A stretch of 64,000 bases of DNA from Chroogloeocystis siderophila 5.2 s.c.1 (GCF_001904655.1 NZ_MRCC01000004.1:1-64000); one strand, 5' to 3'; numbered from the stretch's first letter, positions 8,316 through 17,805 are shown. Notes: generated by a model from the sequence alone, not told the origin. Numbers and translations: made by a program.

Positions 8316-9686
8316 CTACGGTCGTTTGCCAAACCGAGTAGCAAAGTTCTGCGATCGCGTTGGTGAGAGGACTCGTGCTTTTAAGATAGCGGCGGCTAAA
8401 AACGCATACGACACGACACCAACTACAGCTAAAAGCAAGCCGCTTAAAAGTCCTGTAGCATTCCACAGCGCATGAAGTACCGCAGCGCTAAAATATCCTA
8501 CTCCTAAAATTTGCCAACGCTGACGTGACTTCAACACACTTAAACCAATGAAATAACCAAAATACCCACTATATGCCATGTGTCCCGCGACAGAGCCTAA
8601 GATTCGAGGAATTAATAGTTGAAAACCGACAAGTTGACCTACACCAATTCCACCCTGAAAGGCTGCACCGCGAGTAATTTCTGGTACATATTGCCTCAGT
8701 GTTTCTACCAAAGTAAAGCTCATTGCCGAAGCAGTTCCAAGCAAAATTCCATCTAAAGGTTCGGCAATACCGATGCGTTCTCGCCAAGGAGAATTCAGAC
8801 GCTGCCCAATCAAATATGCACAAAATACGGGTAACGCCTTAAGCAGTTCCTCCATTAATCCAGCACCAAAAAACATCCGCATCAGTAATTCAGGAAAGCC
8901 AACAAAATCAGCCGTTAGCGGAATTTGACCAGGAAGCAGCCCACGAAATACAAAAATGAATAACGGTAAAATCGGACTCAGCAACATCAAAAAAGACGCG
9001 ATCGCGACTCCCAAAATTGTCCACCAAGGTTTCCGCTTGCCACACAGCTGATAAATAAAGTAATACGCTGCCCCAGCAAGATAAATCGCCACAAGTATCT
9101 GATTAAAGTCAGCTGTTTCCGGTCGACCTACGGTAGCAAACATCAAAACCACAAAGATCACCGTCAGGACGCCTGGAATCAGATACGCCTTACTTGTCAA
9201 ATCCTTTGCTGTCGCTGCAATTGGAAATAGCTGAGTAAAGCTGACTGCGCGATCCGACGATTTAGATGATTTCCCAACAAGCTTTGCTGCTTCTTCTGGT
9301 GCAGATTGTTGAGTATAGGCGTGAGGCGTTGTATACTCAAAAACGAATTCCGCGCCGTTGTATCCAAGCGTAATGCGATCGCCTGCGCGTAGCTCTTGAC
9401 ATTGCGCTAAACGATATCCATTGACATACGTGCCATTAGCACTATTTAAGTCACACACAAGCCAACGCGGCTGAATCCTACTAGTCAGCATCGGTCGAAA
9501 AACGGCATGACGACGCGAAACCGTGCCATAGATACTAGAATCTAAGACGATTTGGCAGCTAGAATCGCGCCCCACAATCACCTCTTGAGTTCTAGAGAGG
9601 GGGTAACGGTGAACAATACCTGATTCCCCTTCAATACCACGAGGTAATTGCTGCAAAAATCCCTCAGCGTTATCTTGTCCGGTCAT
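8316..9686 (-). CDS. FHA domain fused to PrsW-family intramembrane metalloprotease
   Basis: The N-terminal forkhead-associated domain (about 30-115) shows the phosphothreonine-binding signature: VGRDSSCQI, SRRH and DLNSANGTYVNG. After a linker come about eight hydrophobic helices (170-435). They carry the PrsW/CPBP-like motif GLMEELLKALPV (EExxK), LVETLRQY, GHMAYSGYFGYF and VLHALWNATG, whose Glu and His residues are the expected metal ligands. PrsW in Bacillus cleaves an anti-sigma factor. Here the FHA part suggests that proteolysis, or docking, responds to a phosphorylated partner. Possible kinase and phosphatase partners are encoded nearby. The substrate is unknown and the link to them is inference. 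Confidence 0.88.
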   Translation of the reverse strand: MTGQDNAEGFLQQLPRGIEGESGIVHRYPLSRTQEVIVGRDSSCQIVLDSSIYGTVSRRHAVFRPMLTSRIQPRWLVCDLNSANGTYVNGYRLAQCQELRAGDRITLGYNGAEFVFEYTTPHAYTQQSAPEEAAKLVGKSSKSSDRAVSFTQLFPIAATAKDLTSKAYLIPGVLTVIFVVLMFATVGRPETADFNQILVAIYLAGAAYYFIYQLCGKRKPWWTILGVAIASFLMLLSPILPLFIFVFRGLLPGQIPLTADFVGFPELLMRMFFGAGLMEELLKALPVFCAYLIGQRLNSPWRERIGIAEPLDGILLGTASAMSFTLVETLRQYVPEITRGAAFQGGIGVGQLVGFQLLIPRILGSVAGHMAYSGYFGYFIGLSVLKSRQRWQILGVGYFSAAVLHALWNATGLLSGLLLAVVGVVSYAFLAAAILKARVLSPTRSQNFATRFGKRP

Positions 9687-9855
9687 GGGTTGAAATACTG
9701 TGTTGGCAACAGCATACAGCAGTTAGTCATCGCTGTGATAGAGGTCGCCAATACTCAACGCCTGCACAATTAGCGATGTTTATGCATACCGCGTGAAATG
9801 CTGAGGGCATCACAAGTAGAAGTATAAATTTCCTCTACCCGATCGCCCCAATTTT

Positions 9856-10065
9856 TTACTTATTGTTGGCAGCATTGGTATCGCGTACCGCTGCATAAAA
9901 GAGAAAGCAAGTTAAGGGAATGCTAATTGCCAGAATAACGCTGGTAGCAGTTACTCCTAAATCTGGTTGTCCAGAAGAAAGTTCAAACACCGAACCGACT
10001 CCGGCGATCGCTGCTATGCACGAGCCACCGAGGAACAGCCCGCTTTTGGGCGTCATTGTCGTCAT
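9856..10065 (-). CDS. Small two-helix membrane protein
   Basis: A 69-residue protein with two hydrophobic segments (GLFLGGSCIAAIAGVGSVF and ATSVILAISIPLTCFLFYAA) separated by a short polar loop, and a charged C-terminus RDTNAANNK. No family is recognised. It starts 12 bp downstream of the peptide deformylase stop on the same strand, so the two are probably cotranscribed. Such small proteins are frequent in cyanobacterial thylakoid or plasma membranes, but nothing here points to a specific complex. Confidence 0.55.
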   Translation of the reverse strand: MTTMTPKSGLFLGGSCIAAIAGVGSVFELSSGQPDLGVTATSVILAISIPLTCFLFYAAVRDTNAANNK

Positions 10066-10077
10066 TTTGTGATTTTC

Positions 10078-10641
10078 CTAAGCGATTGGTTTAACAGCTT
10101 TTGCCGAGAAGCCGTGCTTTGATAGCTCAGCATTGAGTGCAATTTTATTTTCTACTCGGTCTACAAATAGTACCCCGTTAAGGTGGTCGATTTCATGTTG
10201 AATGCAACGCGCGAGTAACTCGTTTGCTTTTAGTGTTCGCGGACGTCCGTTTTCATCTTTATAGCTAATTTCGGCAACTTGCGGACGCACAACATCTAAA
10301 TAAACACCAGGAATACTCAGACATCCTTCTTGCATCACACACAATTGTGAACTGAGTTGTTTAATGACTGGATTGACTAAAATCAGCGGTGGGTTAGCTG
10401 GATTGTCTGGTTCGCAATCGATCACAATCACTTGTTTTTGGACTGCTACTTGAGGTGCGGCTAAACCAATGCCATCCGCAGTGTACATCGTTTGTAGCAT
10501 CTCTTTGGCAAGGAGGCGCAGTTCTTGATCGACTTTCGCAACTCGTTTAGCAGGCTGGCGCAAGGCGCGATCACCTAAGTAGCGAAGATCAAGGGGAGGG
10601 TTTTTTAACTTTTGTTTTTCAACAACGACTTCCGAAGGCAT
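10078..10641 (-). CDS. def: Peptide deformylase
   Basis: Removes the formyl group from the N-terminal Met of new proteins in the cytoplasm. All three family motifs are present: GIGLAAPQ (about 59-66), EGCLS with the metal-ligand Cys, and QHEIDHLNG with the HExxH pair. The length of 187 residues is normal for the bacterial type-1 enzyme. An N-terminal extension, VVVEKQKLKNPPLDLRYLG, is typical of cyanobacterial forms. The gene is followed closely by the small membrane protein at 9856. Confidence 0.96.
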   Translation of the reverse strand: MPSEVVVEKQKLKNPPLDLRYLGDRALRQPAKRVAKVDQELRLLAKEMLQTMYTADGIGLAAPQVAVQKQVIVIDCEPDNPANPPLILVNPVIKQLSSQLCVMQEGCLSIPGVYLDVVRPQVAEISYKDENGRPRTLKANELLARCIQHEIDHLNGVLFVDRVENKIALNAELSKHGFSAKAVKPIA

Positions 10642-10905
10642 GGAATTGTGACTCGCTTTTTCCCATTTACTTTCTCATTTTCATTTTATCAAGTCTAGAT
10701 TCTCCCTATTCGCACTATTCGCACATATCCTCAAGATAAGTATTAAGGATTTGTATGATAGGTTTTTCTCTACAATTCCACGGTGAGAACATAAATACCA
10801 AGATGGTACTTCTAAGTTTTATACTCAGATACAGTGAAGTTAGTAACCCTACATCATCAACGCAAGCCCAGGTGCCTGTGCAGTGAGATTGCTACTAAAG
10901 ATACC

Positions 10906-11772
10906 ATGATGGAGGAGAAGCAATCATCAAGGTTAGGTATGCGATCGCAGTGGGAATGTCTATTACAAAATGTTGGTGAATGGCAAGGGTCATTTACGCG
11001 TTTGTCACCGCAAGGAGAGTTAATCGAAAATACTCCTACCGTTGTTTCTTTAGAGGGAATCGACAATAATCAAACAATGCGCCAAATTATTAGGCGTACG
11101 TTACCCAATCAAAGTATCGATGAGACAGTTTTACAATACAGCACATTAGGAAAGCAAATTTTATTTTTTGAAAATGGTGCTTTCTCCCAAGGCTCGATTC
11201 AACTTGCTCCTTATTCTGAGTTTGGTGCAGAACACGGATTAATTGCAGGCGATCGCCGCTTACGCTTAGTACAGCTGTTCGATAAAACTGGCAACCTTGA
11301 CCGAATTACGCTGATTCGCGAGAAACTTCTGCATAGTACAACACCAGAACGCCCAGCATTGCAAGTTGCACATTTAGTCGGACAGTGGCAAGGAGAAGCA
11401 ATAACACGCTATCCCGACGGGCAAGTTAGTGATGTTTATCCGACACAGCTACGCATAGAAAAGACAAGCGATACGCAACTTGTACAACACCTCAGCATTA
11501 TGCAGCAAGGTTCGCACCATACGATTAGCTCAACAGGAAGAATCGCAGGTTCGGTTTTATCGTTTGAAACAGGTTCGCAATGGAATCAAGTGTTATTACT
11601 TCCTGACGGCGCTTCTGCGGCTTCACCGCAACACGTCCGAATTGGACAAGCCTTTTTTTTGGAACTCGGTTGGCTGATTCAATCTAATATGCGTCAAAGA
11701 ATTATCCGCCGTTATAACAATAAAGGTGAATGGTATAGCTTAACGTTAGTGACAGAAACGAAAGTCGGTTAG
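10906..11772 (+). CDS. DUF3598-family protein
   Basis: A cyanobacterial beta-rich protein related to the lipocalin-like DUF3598 family. The N-terminal repeat SQWECLLQNVGEWQGSFTRL is echoed later by HLVGQWQGEAITRYPDGQ, so the protein consists of two similar barrel-like halves. Function is not established; some relatives are linked to chromophore or lipid binding. The reading frame is open further upstream (to 10834), but that leader is not family-like, so I place the start at one of the Met codons at 10906 or 10939. The purine-rich GGAGGAG at 10911-10917 is too far from either for a clear choice. It overlaps the convergent PAP2 gene by 4 bp at its 3' end. Confidence 0.75.
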   Translation: MMEEKQSSRLGMRSQWECLLQNVGEWQGSFTRLSPQGELIENTPTVVSLEGIDNNQTMRQIIRRTLPNQSIDETVLQYSTLGKQILFFENGAFSQGSIQLAPYSEFGAEHGLIAGDRRLRLVQLFDKTGNLDRITLIREKLLHSTTPERPALQVAHLVGQWQGEAITRYPDGQVSDVYPTQLRIEKTSDTQLVQHLSIMQQGSHHTISSTGRIAGSVLSFETGSQWNQVLLLPDGASAASPQHVRIGQAFFLELGWLIQSNMRQRIIRRYNNKGEWYSLTLVTETKVG

Positions 11773-12686
11773 CGAAAACGCCTAGTTACCCTAGGTGTAG
11801 CCGATAGCCGCATCCGAGTAAATAGAATTGGTGCAAATAGTAAACTCCACAATGCAGCCAAAAAGAAGGTTAAAGCTTTCAGCACAAGCTGATCGTCAAG
11901 CAATAGCGGGATCAGTAAAAGCGGAATCAAGACACCTAATCCAATCAATAGCTTGAGTGTTAACGCTGTACGCGCAAGCGGTGTAGGCGAGTAGCGTAAG
12001 TAACGATATTCGATTAAACCACCAATAATAAAACCCGCCACAGTGCCCATCACGTGCCAAACTCTTGCTGAATCTCCCGCGAAAGGAATTGCAACAAGAA
12101 CAAGAGCGCATATTAAACCTCCCCAAAATTGGAAAAATCTCAACGATCGCGCCGAAAAAAAGTCATCAAGTGCTGGTAGTATCCGCAAGTAAGCAACGAT
12201 CAACACCGCAGCAATCAACGCACCACCAATCACGTCTCCTAGGTAGTGTACGCCAAAGTACAAGCGAGCAAGCATAGCACCCACAACTGCGATCGCTGCT
12301 ATAAATTTTGGCATCCAATTTAAGGTAGCCAACATTCCCGACATTGAGGTCGCAAGTGCGGAGTGTCCGCTAGGAAACGACGATGTAAATTCATCTTTCC
12401 AGATGATAATTCGCGGCTCTTCTGGACGCGGTAGCCCAATTAAAGTGCCAATCGTTAAGTCGATCGTCATTGAAAAGACAACAATACCAACTAAACTGTA
12501 GGCAAGTCGGCGACCAGAAAGCCAAAATGTCAAAGCTGTTAGTAAGACTACACCTTCGGTATCGCCAAGATAGCTAAATAACTCAAATACCCAGTACCAG
12601 CTAGGGCTAAAAACCTCTTGTATCCTAACAATCAGGTCAGTTCCCCACAACAAGTCTCCAACCGAATCGAATGTTGCAATTAACAC
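11769..12686 (-). CDS. PAP2-family membrane phosphatase
   Basis: An integral membrane phosphatase of the type-2 phosphatidic acid phosphatase family, acting on lipid phosphates or undecaprenyl diphosphate. Signature motifs are GLPRPEEPR (motif 1, first Lys not conserved), FPSGHSALATS (motif 2) and ARLYFGVHYLGDVIGG (motif 3, with the catalytic His). About eight hydrophobic helices can be counted over 305 residues. The start is GTG. The C-terminal third has four more helices beyond the catalytic core, a longer form than BacA-replacing enzymes such as PgpB. The exact substrate cannot be told from sequence. Confidence 0.85.
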   Translation of the reverse strand: MLIATFDSVGDLLWGTDLIVRIQEVFSPSWYWVFELFSYLGDTEGVVLLTALTFWLSGRRLAYSLVGIVVFSMTIDLTIGTLIGLPRPEEPRIIIWKDEFTSSFPSGHSALATSMSGMLATLNWMPKFIAAIAVVGAMLARLYFGVHYLGDVIGGALIAAVLIVAYLRILPALDDFFSARSLRFFQFWGGLICALVLVAIPFAGDSARVWHVMGTVAGFIIGGLIEYRYLRYSPTPLARTALTLKLLIGLGVLIPLLLIPLLLDDQLVLKALTFFLAALWSLLFAPILFTRMRLSATPRVTRRFR

Positions 12687-12750
12687 TTTTTTCTCAGTAG
12701 CAAATCGCTAATGTATAGCAATTATCCAACGTTTGCTACAAAAGTGGTAA

Positions 12751-13326
12751 CTAAAATAAAGAACACTGTCGCTTGAGTGCTTGCGCCAACAGAGATCGAT
12801 ACTCGCGTTGATTGACTCGATAAGCGCCAAATCGTTCGAGATGAGGATTCATCATCTGCGCATCAAAAAAAACAAAAGCGCGATCGCGTAACCGTTCTAC
12901 CAGCTTAACGAGTGCAACTTTTGAGCCATCAGAGATGCGGTAAAACATTGATTCTCCAATAAAAGCTCCGCCAATAACAATCCCTAAAACTCCTCCTGCT
13001 AACTCATCACCTTGCCACGTTTCAAAACTACAAGCCCAACCAAATCGGTAAAGTTGCCAATAAATTTCCTGCAATTCTGGCGAAATCCAAGTTTTTTCTC
13101 GATTCGCACACCCAGCTACCACACCGGCGAAATCACGATTAACTGCAACCGCAAAGCGTCCAGAGTTGAGTATGCGTCTTAATGACTTGGGATAACAGAA
13201 GCGTTCATCTAAAGGGATAAGCGTGCGATCACGACTTGTGTACCAACCCAGAACATTCGCGTCATCAGCCATCAGAAAATAGCCTTGCGCATAACCTTGA
13301 ATGATCGCAGAAACATCATATTCCAT
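12751..13326 (-). CDS. aat: Leucyl/phenylalanyl-tRNA--protein transferase
   Basis: Transfers Leu or Phe from tRNA to the N-terminus of proteins bearing Lys or Arg, making them N-degrons for ClpS/ClpAP. The core motif [20 protein letters not shown] (about 122-141) is diagnostic, together with [12 protein letters not shown] near the N-terminus and [16 protein letters not shown]. At 191 residues it is shorter than the E. coli enzyme (about 234), lacking part of the N-terminal domain, as in many cyanobacterial versions. It lies 64 bp downstream of the PAP2 gene on the plus-strand map, in the same orientation. Confidence 0.93.
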   Translation of the reverse strand: MEYDVSAIIQGYAQGYFLMADDANVLGWYTSRDRTLIPLDERFCYPKSLRRILNSGRFAVAVNRDFAGVVAGCANREKTWISPELQEIYWQLYRFGWACSFETWQGDELAGGVLGIVIGGAFIGESMFYRISDGSKVALVKLVERLRDRAFVFFDAQMMNPHLERFGAYRVNQREYRSLLAQALKRQCSLF

Positions 13327-13439
13327 GAAGCCTTAGCAGCGAGTTAACCCGAACTTTACAATGGTGGATATATAATAGCCTTAGTTATGAAAGCTCATAT
13401 TTATATCATCTCCGGTCAAATAATTAGAATTAGTAGTCA

Positions 13440-13451
13440 GTGACTAGTCAC
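13440..13451. repeat. 12-bp perfect palindrome in the aat/IS stub interval
   Basis: GTGACTAGTCAC reads the same on both strands. It sits in the 259-bp gap between aat and the transposase stub, amid short repeats of AGTAGTCAG/TACTAGCCACT type. It may be a dispersed-repeat remnant rather than an operator. Confidence 0.3.
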
Positions 13452-13585
13452 CAGATACTAGCCACTATTTTTATCATCACTCATCAACCGGACTTAAGAT
13501 AACTTCCCTTATCAGAGTTTATCCCTCTTTCATCACTTTGGCTAGAGTAAGATGGGAGTGAGAACCTCAAACTCTTGCGACTAAA

Positions 13586-13933
13586 ATGGTAGAACCTAGA
13601 GTTGCTGTTAGAACAGCCACGTTCGTTGATAACTATTGTGCCATCTACCAATATCTCTATCTGTTTCCAGAAGTCCGAAGTTTTGAAGCTTTTAACTATC
13701 TACATTTGGGAATGATTGCCGAGATTGCTCGTAAATCATTGCCTGCTATTGCCAGGGTAGTAGGGCTGAGGAACGACCAAGTTTTAGATCATTTTTTAAC
13801 TGAGTCACCTGGGGATATAGAAGCATTGAGAAAGCAAAGATTAGCGTTAATGCTACAACAGTTACATCGGGTCGTTGGTAAAAAAAATGGGAAAACTAAT
13901 TTAATTGCGCGTTTTAATTGCACTTGGAGATAA
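13586..13933 (+). pseudogene. IS701-type transposase, N-terminal fragment
   Basis: The first ~85 codons match the start of cyanobacterial IS701-family DDE transposases: MVEPR, FVDNYCAIYQYL, EVRSFEAFNYLHLGMIAEI and LPAIARVVGLRNDQVLDHFLTESP. The frame then departs from the family and ends at codon 115, before any of the catalytic Asp/Glu residues, whereas intact enzymes are about 400 residues. The sequence upstream of the ATG also resembles the left end of such elements. I read it as a dead insertion with its right part deleted. No target duplication can be recognised. Confidence 0.75.
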
Positions 13934-14018
13934 CGGATTTCACGTTGAGTTAGAACAATTTTATTCAACCCTGACCTCTGCTATAGCGGTGAATTTATTC
14001 GCAATTTATGTAGGAGAT

Positions 14019-15752
14019 TTAGTGTAAGTCAGCATCCCATACGCCGATATAAATGCGATCGCGATCATTGCGTTCGATGACTCCTTTCAATCTACCCGTA
14101 TTAAACGAGTAACGATTAGTACGGCGTTGATAAACTTGCTGTAATCCCTCCTTAATCTCAGCAGAAGCATTACCATCTAACATTTGCTGCAAAGTTTCTT
14201 GCATAACTTGCGTATCGACTGATTGAGCAAAAGAGACTTCGGTTTGTCGCAGACGTCCAGAATTTCGATCGAATAGATAGCCCAGGGTAACTTGATTAGG
14301 CTTGATGTCATAAATTGCCGCACGCGTATTACCCCAAATACCTCTGGCCGTTTTTGTCGGATTGCCGAGTTTTGCTCGGACTTGGTTTTCAGATGTCCCT
14401 GTAGGAAATCCAGGAATTCTTGCTGCATTTGCTGAGGGCGCTGCATTTTCTTGGGGAGGAGACGCAACTGGTGACGGCAAACGCTCTGGGGGCGGGGTTT
14501 CTTCTACTGGTGGCGATGTGGCTTCTGGCTCCTCTGGTTCCTGAATTTGAACTGGCGTTTGGGAAGAAGATTCCTCATCGTTTGGTGATGGAAACAACGG
14601 TGCAGGCGGCGCAGGCGACTCTACTGGTGGAAATATGGGTGATGGTGATAATTCTGGTGTCGGACTTGCTGTAATGGGAGGTTCGGGAATAACTTCTGGC
14701 GGTGTTGTGTCATCAAATGCTGCTTCGGGTTGTTGGCGAAAACTTGTAAAAAGTGCGATCGCTGCTAAACCTCCTGCGAGTAAACCACCAACTGCCAAGA
14801 TTAACCAATTGTTTTTTCGCGATGGATACGCGCTAACGGGCGATGTTTGCGCAGGATTTATAACAGTACGCTGACGAGTAATGTTAGGAATAAATAGCGT
14901 TGCTTTTTGCTTGTGCGTATTGGCAATATGGCTAATCGACTGCAAGTCTTCCAACATTTTCATTGCAGTCGTGTAGCGATCGCGCGGATGGTACTGAACT
15001 GCTTTGCTGATGACTGCTGCTAGTTTTGGACTCACATGAGGAACATCGCGCTGCCAAAAAATTTCTTCATTCGACGATGTTTCTAATTCTTGAGGTAGTT
15101 TTCCTGTCAGTAGATAAATTGCGGTTAAGCCTAGACTGTAGATATCGCTAGCATATACAGGTCTTCCCGCTGCTTGTTCTGGCGACATAAACCCAGGAGT
15201 GCCAATCACCATCGTCTGAGTCACTTTGCCTTGCGAATTGATCGCTGTTGCCATTGTTTCTTTGACAGCACCAAAATCAATCAGCACTGGCTGGTTGTTA
15301 GACTCGCGCAAAATAATATTGTCAGGTTTGATATCGCGGTAAATAATTCCTTGACTGTGGACGTAATCTAGTACTTGCAACAAGCTAACTAAGATTTTGC
15401 GAACAACCTCTTCGCTAAGAGGTCCTTCAGTTGCTACTTTACGCGCAAGCGTTTGACCTGGAATCCACTCTTGGACTAAAAAAAACTGACCGTGTTCCGA
15501 GAAATAAGCATACAAGTTAGGAATTTGCGAACTTCCTTCTCCTAAAGCTTCCAACGTTGCCGCTTCGCGCTGAAATCGCTGTTGAATCACTTGATACATA
15601 CTAGGATCGTTCACTACCGGCTTGAGTTGCTTAATCACACATCGGCGACGTGAAGGCATGTACGTATCTTCTGCTAGAAAGGTTTCGCCAAACCCACCCG
15701 AACCTAGCACCTGAATAATTTGATAGCGACTGTTTAACAGCGTTGTCATCAC
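14019..15752 (-). CDS. Membrane-tethered serine/threonine protein kinase
   Basis: A Hanks-type kinase domain (about 9-275) with the Gly loop LGSGGFGETFLAED, the VAIK-like CVIKQLKP, the catalytic loop YRDIKPDNIIL, LIDFGAVKE (DFG) and GTPGFMSPEQA. The HRD His is Tyr, a change often seen in cyanobacterial Pkn proteins and compatible with activity. A membrane helix lies near 313-335 (WLILAVGGLLAGGLAAIAL), followed by a Pro/Glu-rich linker of about 110 residues. A C-terminal domain of about 130 residues (RIPGFPTGTSENQVRAKLG and on) recurs in cyanobacterial kinases. The kinase faces the cytoplasm and the tail the periplasm or lumen, suggesting sensing. Its substrate is unknown. Confidence 0.93.
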   Translation of the reverse strand: MMTTLLNSRYQIIQVLGSGGFGETFLAEDTYMPSRRRCVIKQLKPVVNDPSMYQVIQQRFQREAATLEALGEGSSQIPNLYAYFSEHGQFFLVQEWIPGQTLARKVATEGPLSEEVVRKILVSLLQVLDYVHSQGIIYRDIKPDNIILRESNNQPVLIDFGAVKETMATAINSQGKVTQTMVIGTPGFMSPEQAAGRPVYASDIYSLGLTAIYLLTGKLPQELETSSNEEIFWQRDVPHVSPKLAAVISKAVQYHPRDRYTTAMKMLEDLQSISHIANTHKQKATLFIPNITRQRTVINPAQTSPVSAYPSRKNNWLILAVGGLLAGGLAAIALFTSFRQQPEAAFDDTTPPEVIPEPPITASPTPELSPSPIFPPVESPAPPAPLFPSPNDEESSSQTPVQIQEPEEPEATSPPVEETPPPERLPSPVASPPQENAAPSANAARIPGFPTGTSENQVRAKLGNPTKTARGIWGNTRAAIYDIKPNQVTLGYLFDRNSGRLRQTEVSFAQSVDTQVMQETLQQMLDGNASAEIKEGLQQVYQRRTNRYSFNTGRLKGVIERNDRDRIYIGVWDADLH

Positions 15753-15932
15753 GGAGTTTGTTTTAAGCGATCGCTTAGCTTAACCGTAACTTCACTTACA
15801 GTTAAGATTGAGCTTCTATCCTCCACAATACAATAAACTGCTTTGGCTGGAAGCTGCCATACAATGGTAAGCTTGGCTAGAGCAGGCGGAAAACTCATAA
15901 TATCGTTCAATTACCTTTTGTCATTAACTTAG

Positions 15933-16469
15933 TTAGGTTAAATCTAAAATCCCTTTTTCCTTGAGTTTTGGGTTAAAGCGAATCGGTACTTTTACACCAC
16001 GCGATTCTAGATTTGACAGTACTGTTGCTTCTACTCGGCGAGCTACGCTTTTTAGGAGTTTTATTTGGATCAATTCGTCGCTTGCTTGATAGCTAGTTTG
16101 CTCATCAGCCGTCATCGCTAATTTAGCATCAATTGGTTCATTCCACTGTGTTGTGTTAGCTACGTTACCTGGAGGAATTGAGCTATTTTCTGCTATCCAA
16201 GCTTCCTTAATTTCCTCTAAAACTGTCCGACTAGGACGATTAATGGTTTGAACTTTCAGCCAGTAGCATTTTTCTGGCTGACGTACCAAATGTTGCTTAA
16301 GGCTTAGATGTACATCGCGTGAATATCCTACAAATTGCAAGACGCGATCGCAGTCAAAAATTGCATACACGCCGACTTGATTTTGAAATCCTTCTGGTAA
16401 TTGACCGTTAGCGTCAATATATGCAAGATACTCTAGCTCTGCTAAAGAAGTATTTGTATCTTTAGTCAT
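15933..16469 (-). CDS. GIY-YIG domain protein
   Basis: Residues about 30-95 form a divergent GIY-YIG nuclease fold: QVGVYAIFDCDRVLQFVGYSRDVHLSLKQH, with GVY and FVG in place of GIY and YIG. An Arg-like position and NRPSRTVLEEIKEAWIAEN with the metal-binding Glu follow. The C-terminal half has no recognised domain. Cyanobacteria commonly encode standalone proteins of this kind, and in these the nuclease role is not demonstrated. It lies 180 bp upstream of the kinase gene on the same strand but with a separate-looking promoter interval. Confidence 0.75.
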   Translation of the reverse strand: MTKDTNTSLAELEYLAYIDANGQLPEGFQNQVGVYAIFDCDRVLQFVGYSRDVHLSLKQHLVRQPEKCYWLKVQTINRPSRTVLEEIKEAWIAENSSIPPGNVANTTQWNEPIDAKLAMTADEQTSYQASDELIQIKLLKSVARRVEATVLSNLESRGVKVPIRFNPKLKEKGILDLT

Positions 16470-16895
16470 TACTTATTTAGGGTGATAATTATTACACAAA
16501 CAAATAAGTTGAAAGAATGCTTCAAACATAAATAATGATGGAAGTTAAGAATAGCGTAATCTACTGATATCTCAGATTTCCTTATTTCAAACGATCTTTC
16601 TTTATGACAACTCTGTCACCATTAATTGATTATGCTTTAATTCAGTGGCTATCCACTGCCAGGCTATTAAGTAGTGTTGCTGTTTTAGTATTGATTGTCT
16701 GACTGTTCTTAAAGCTATTAAAATTTTCAGTGGCATTAAACAAATTGAGTCTAAAAATATTATTTTATTCAGAGTCGTCTAAACTAGCGTAGAATATTTT
16801 GTATGTTTTGTCAGCTAGAAACAAACTCTCTAAATATTAAGAATTATGATAAAATTTAATATTTCTTGAGAACCCTGATTGCGAGTGTTAAATAG
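16470..16895. other. AT-rich gap between two minus-strand genes
   Basis: 426 bp holding no convincing gene. A 32-codon plus-strand frame starting at 16604 (MTTLSPLIDYALIQW) has a hydrophobic end and could be a transposase or membrane-protein remnant. No strong hairpin is seen. Confidence 0.3.
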
Positions 16896-17513
16896 TTATT
16901 GTGATGGCTTTGAGGTGACACCTTGAAGCAGAAAATCTAAAGCACGACGCATATAACTTTTGATTTCCTCTGTTTCAGGTTGGAAAAGAATTGACTTAAA
17001 CAGCAATCCTGTCATCAAATCACAAATCAAGTCAGGGTCAACATCTGGAGACATTTCACCTCTTGCTTTGGCACGCTTAAAAATGATCGAGGCGGCTTTT
17101 CGCCGAGGTATGACATATTTTTTCCAATAAATTTCAGCGAACTGTGGGATTGTTGATGCCAGGCTAATAATCATGGCAATAGTTTGACGACCGAGGGGTG
17201 AGAGGTCAAGTTCCGCAGCTTGTTTGTGTACCTCTTCTAGATCAGTCCAAAGGCTTCCTGTATCTGGTATAGTAAGTTGGGGTCGATTACATTCAATAGC
17301 TTCGGCAATTAACTCTTCTTTAGAATTGTAACGACGATAGATAGTTGCTTTTCCAACACCTGCACGCGCTGCGATCGCTTCAATACTTAAGCCCTGATAC
17401 CCGAATTCTGCCAACAAATCGAGTGTCGCTTGTAAAATTGCTTGATGCACTTCAATACTTCGAGGTCGTCCTGGTGAGCTTTTTGTTGTTTGAGTGATCG
17501 TCATAAAAAGCAT
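16896..17513 (-). CDS. TetR/AcrR-family repressor of the adjacent RND pump
   Basis: A 205-residue regulator with the TetR helix-turn-helix at about 25-70 (GYQGLSIEAIAARAGVGKAT then IYRRYNSKEELI), followed by a helical ligand-binding domain ending in YMRRALDFLLQG. It is divergent from the RND adaptor and pump genes, the classical position of a local efflux repressor. Palindromic sites between the two genes fit a TetR operator. The start may be Met1 or Met4 (nine bases downstream). The ligand cannot be predicted. Confidence 0.9.
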   Translation of the reverse strand: MLFMTITQTTKSSPGRPRSIEVHQAILQATLDLLAEFGYQGLSIEAIAARAGVGKATIYRRYNSKEELIAEAIECNRPQLTIPDTGSLWTDLEEVHKQAAELDLSPLGRQTIAMIISLASTIPQFAEIYWKKYVIPRRKAASIIFKRAKARGEMSPDVDPDLICDLMTGLLFKSILFQPETEEIKSYMRRALDFLLQGVTSKPSQ

Positions 17514-17603
17514 TCGTATCTCATGTCGCTCAAGGATACCCCCTTATAACGTTATCTTATCAGAAGGTCTGGCACAGCTTGATCATCGCTAGCTAATCCT
17601 CTG

Positions 17604-17645
17604 TTGACATTTTTATTGTAATACGGTGCCGTATCGTATTATAAT
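17604..17645 (+). promoter_or_regulatory. Candidate TetR operator and promoter for the efflux genes
   Basis: ATACGG-TG-CCGTAT (17621-17634) is a perfect palindrome, nested with a wider pair AATACG (17620-17625) and CGTATT (17635-17640). A TTGACA lies just upstream (17604-17609) and TATAAT just downstream (17640-17645), though their 30-bp spacing is too long for one promoter, so they may belong to two. Location between divergent repressor and pump supports the operator role. Confidence 0.55.
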
Positions 17646-17805
17646 TTTAAAAGTTTTTTAAAGTTTAGTTGCCGCTGCTACCACAGATTTTGAGAAGTCT
17701 TTGTACTCGGACAGCAATGTGGATTGATCGACCAATGGGTAACGCGATTTCGTTGCGTTCGTTGGGAAATTTTAATTCTGATAAACGAGGGATAGAGCAC
17801 AACGT

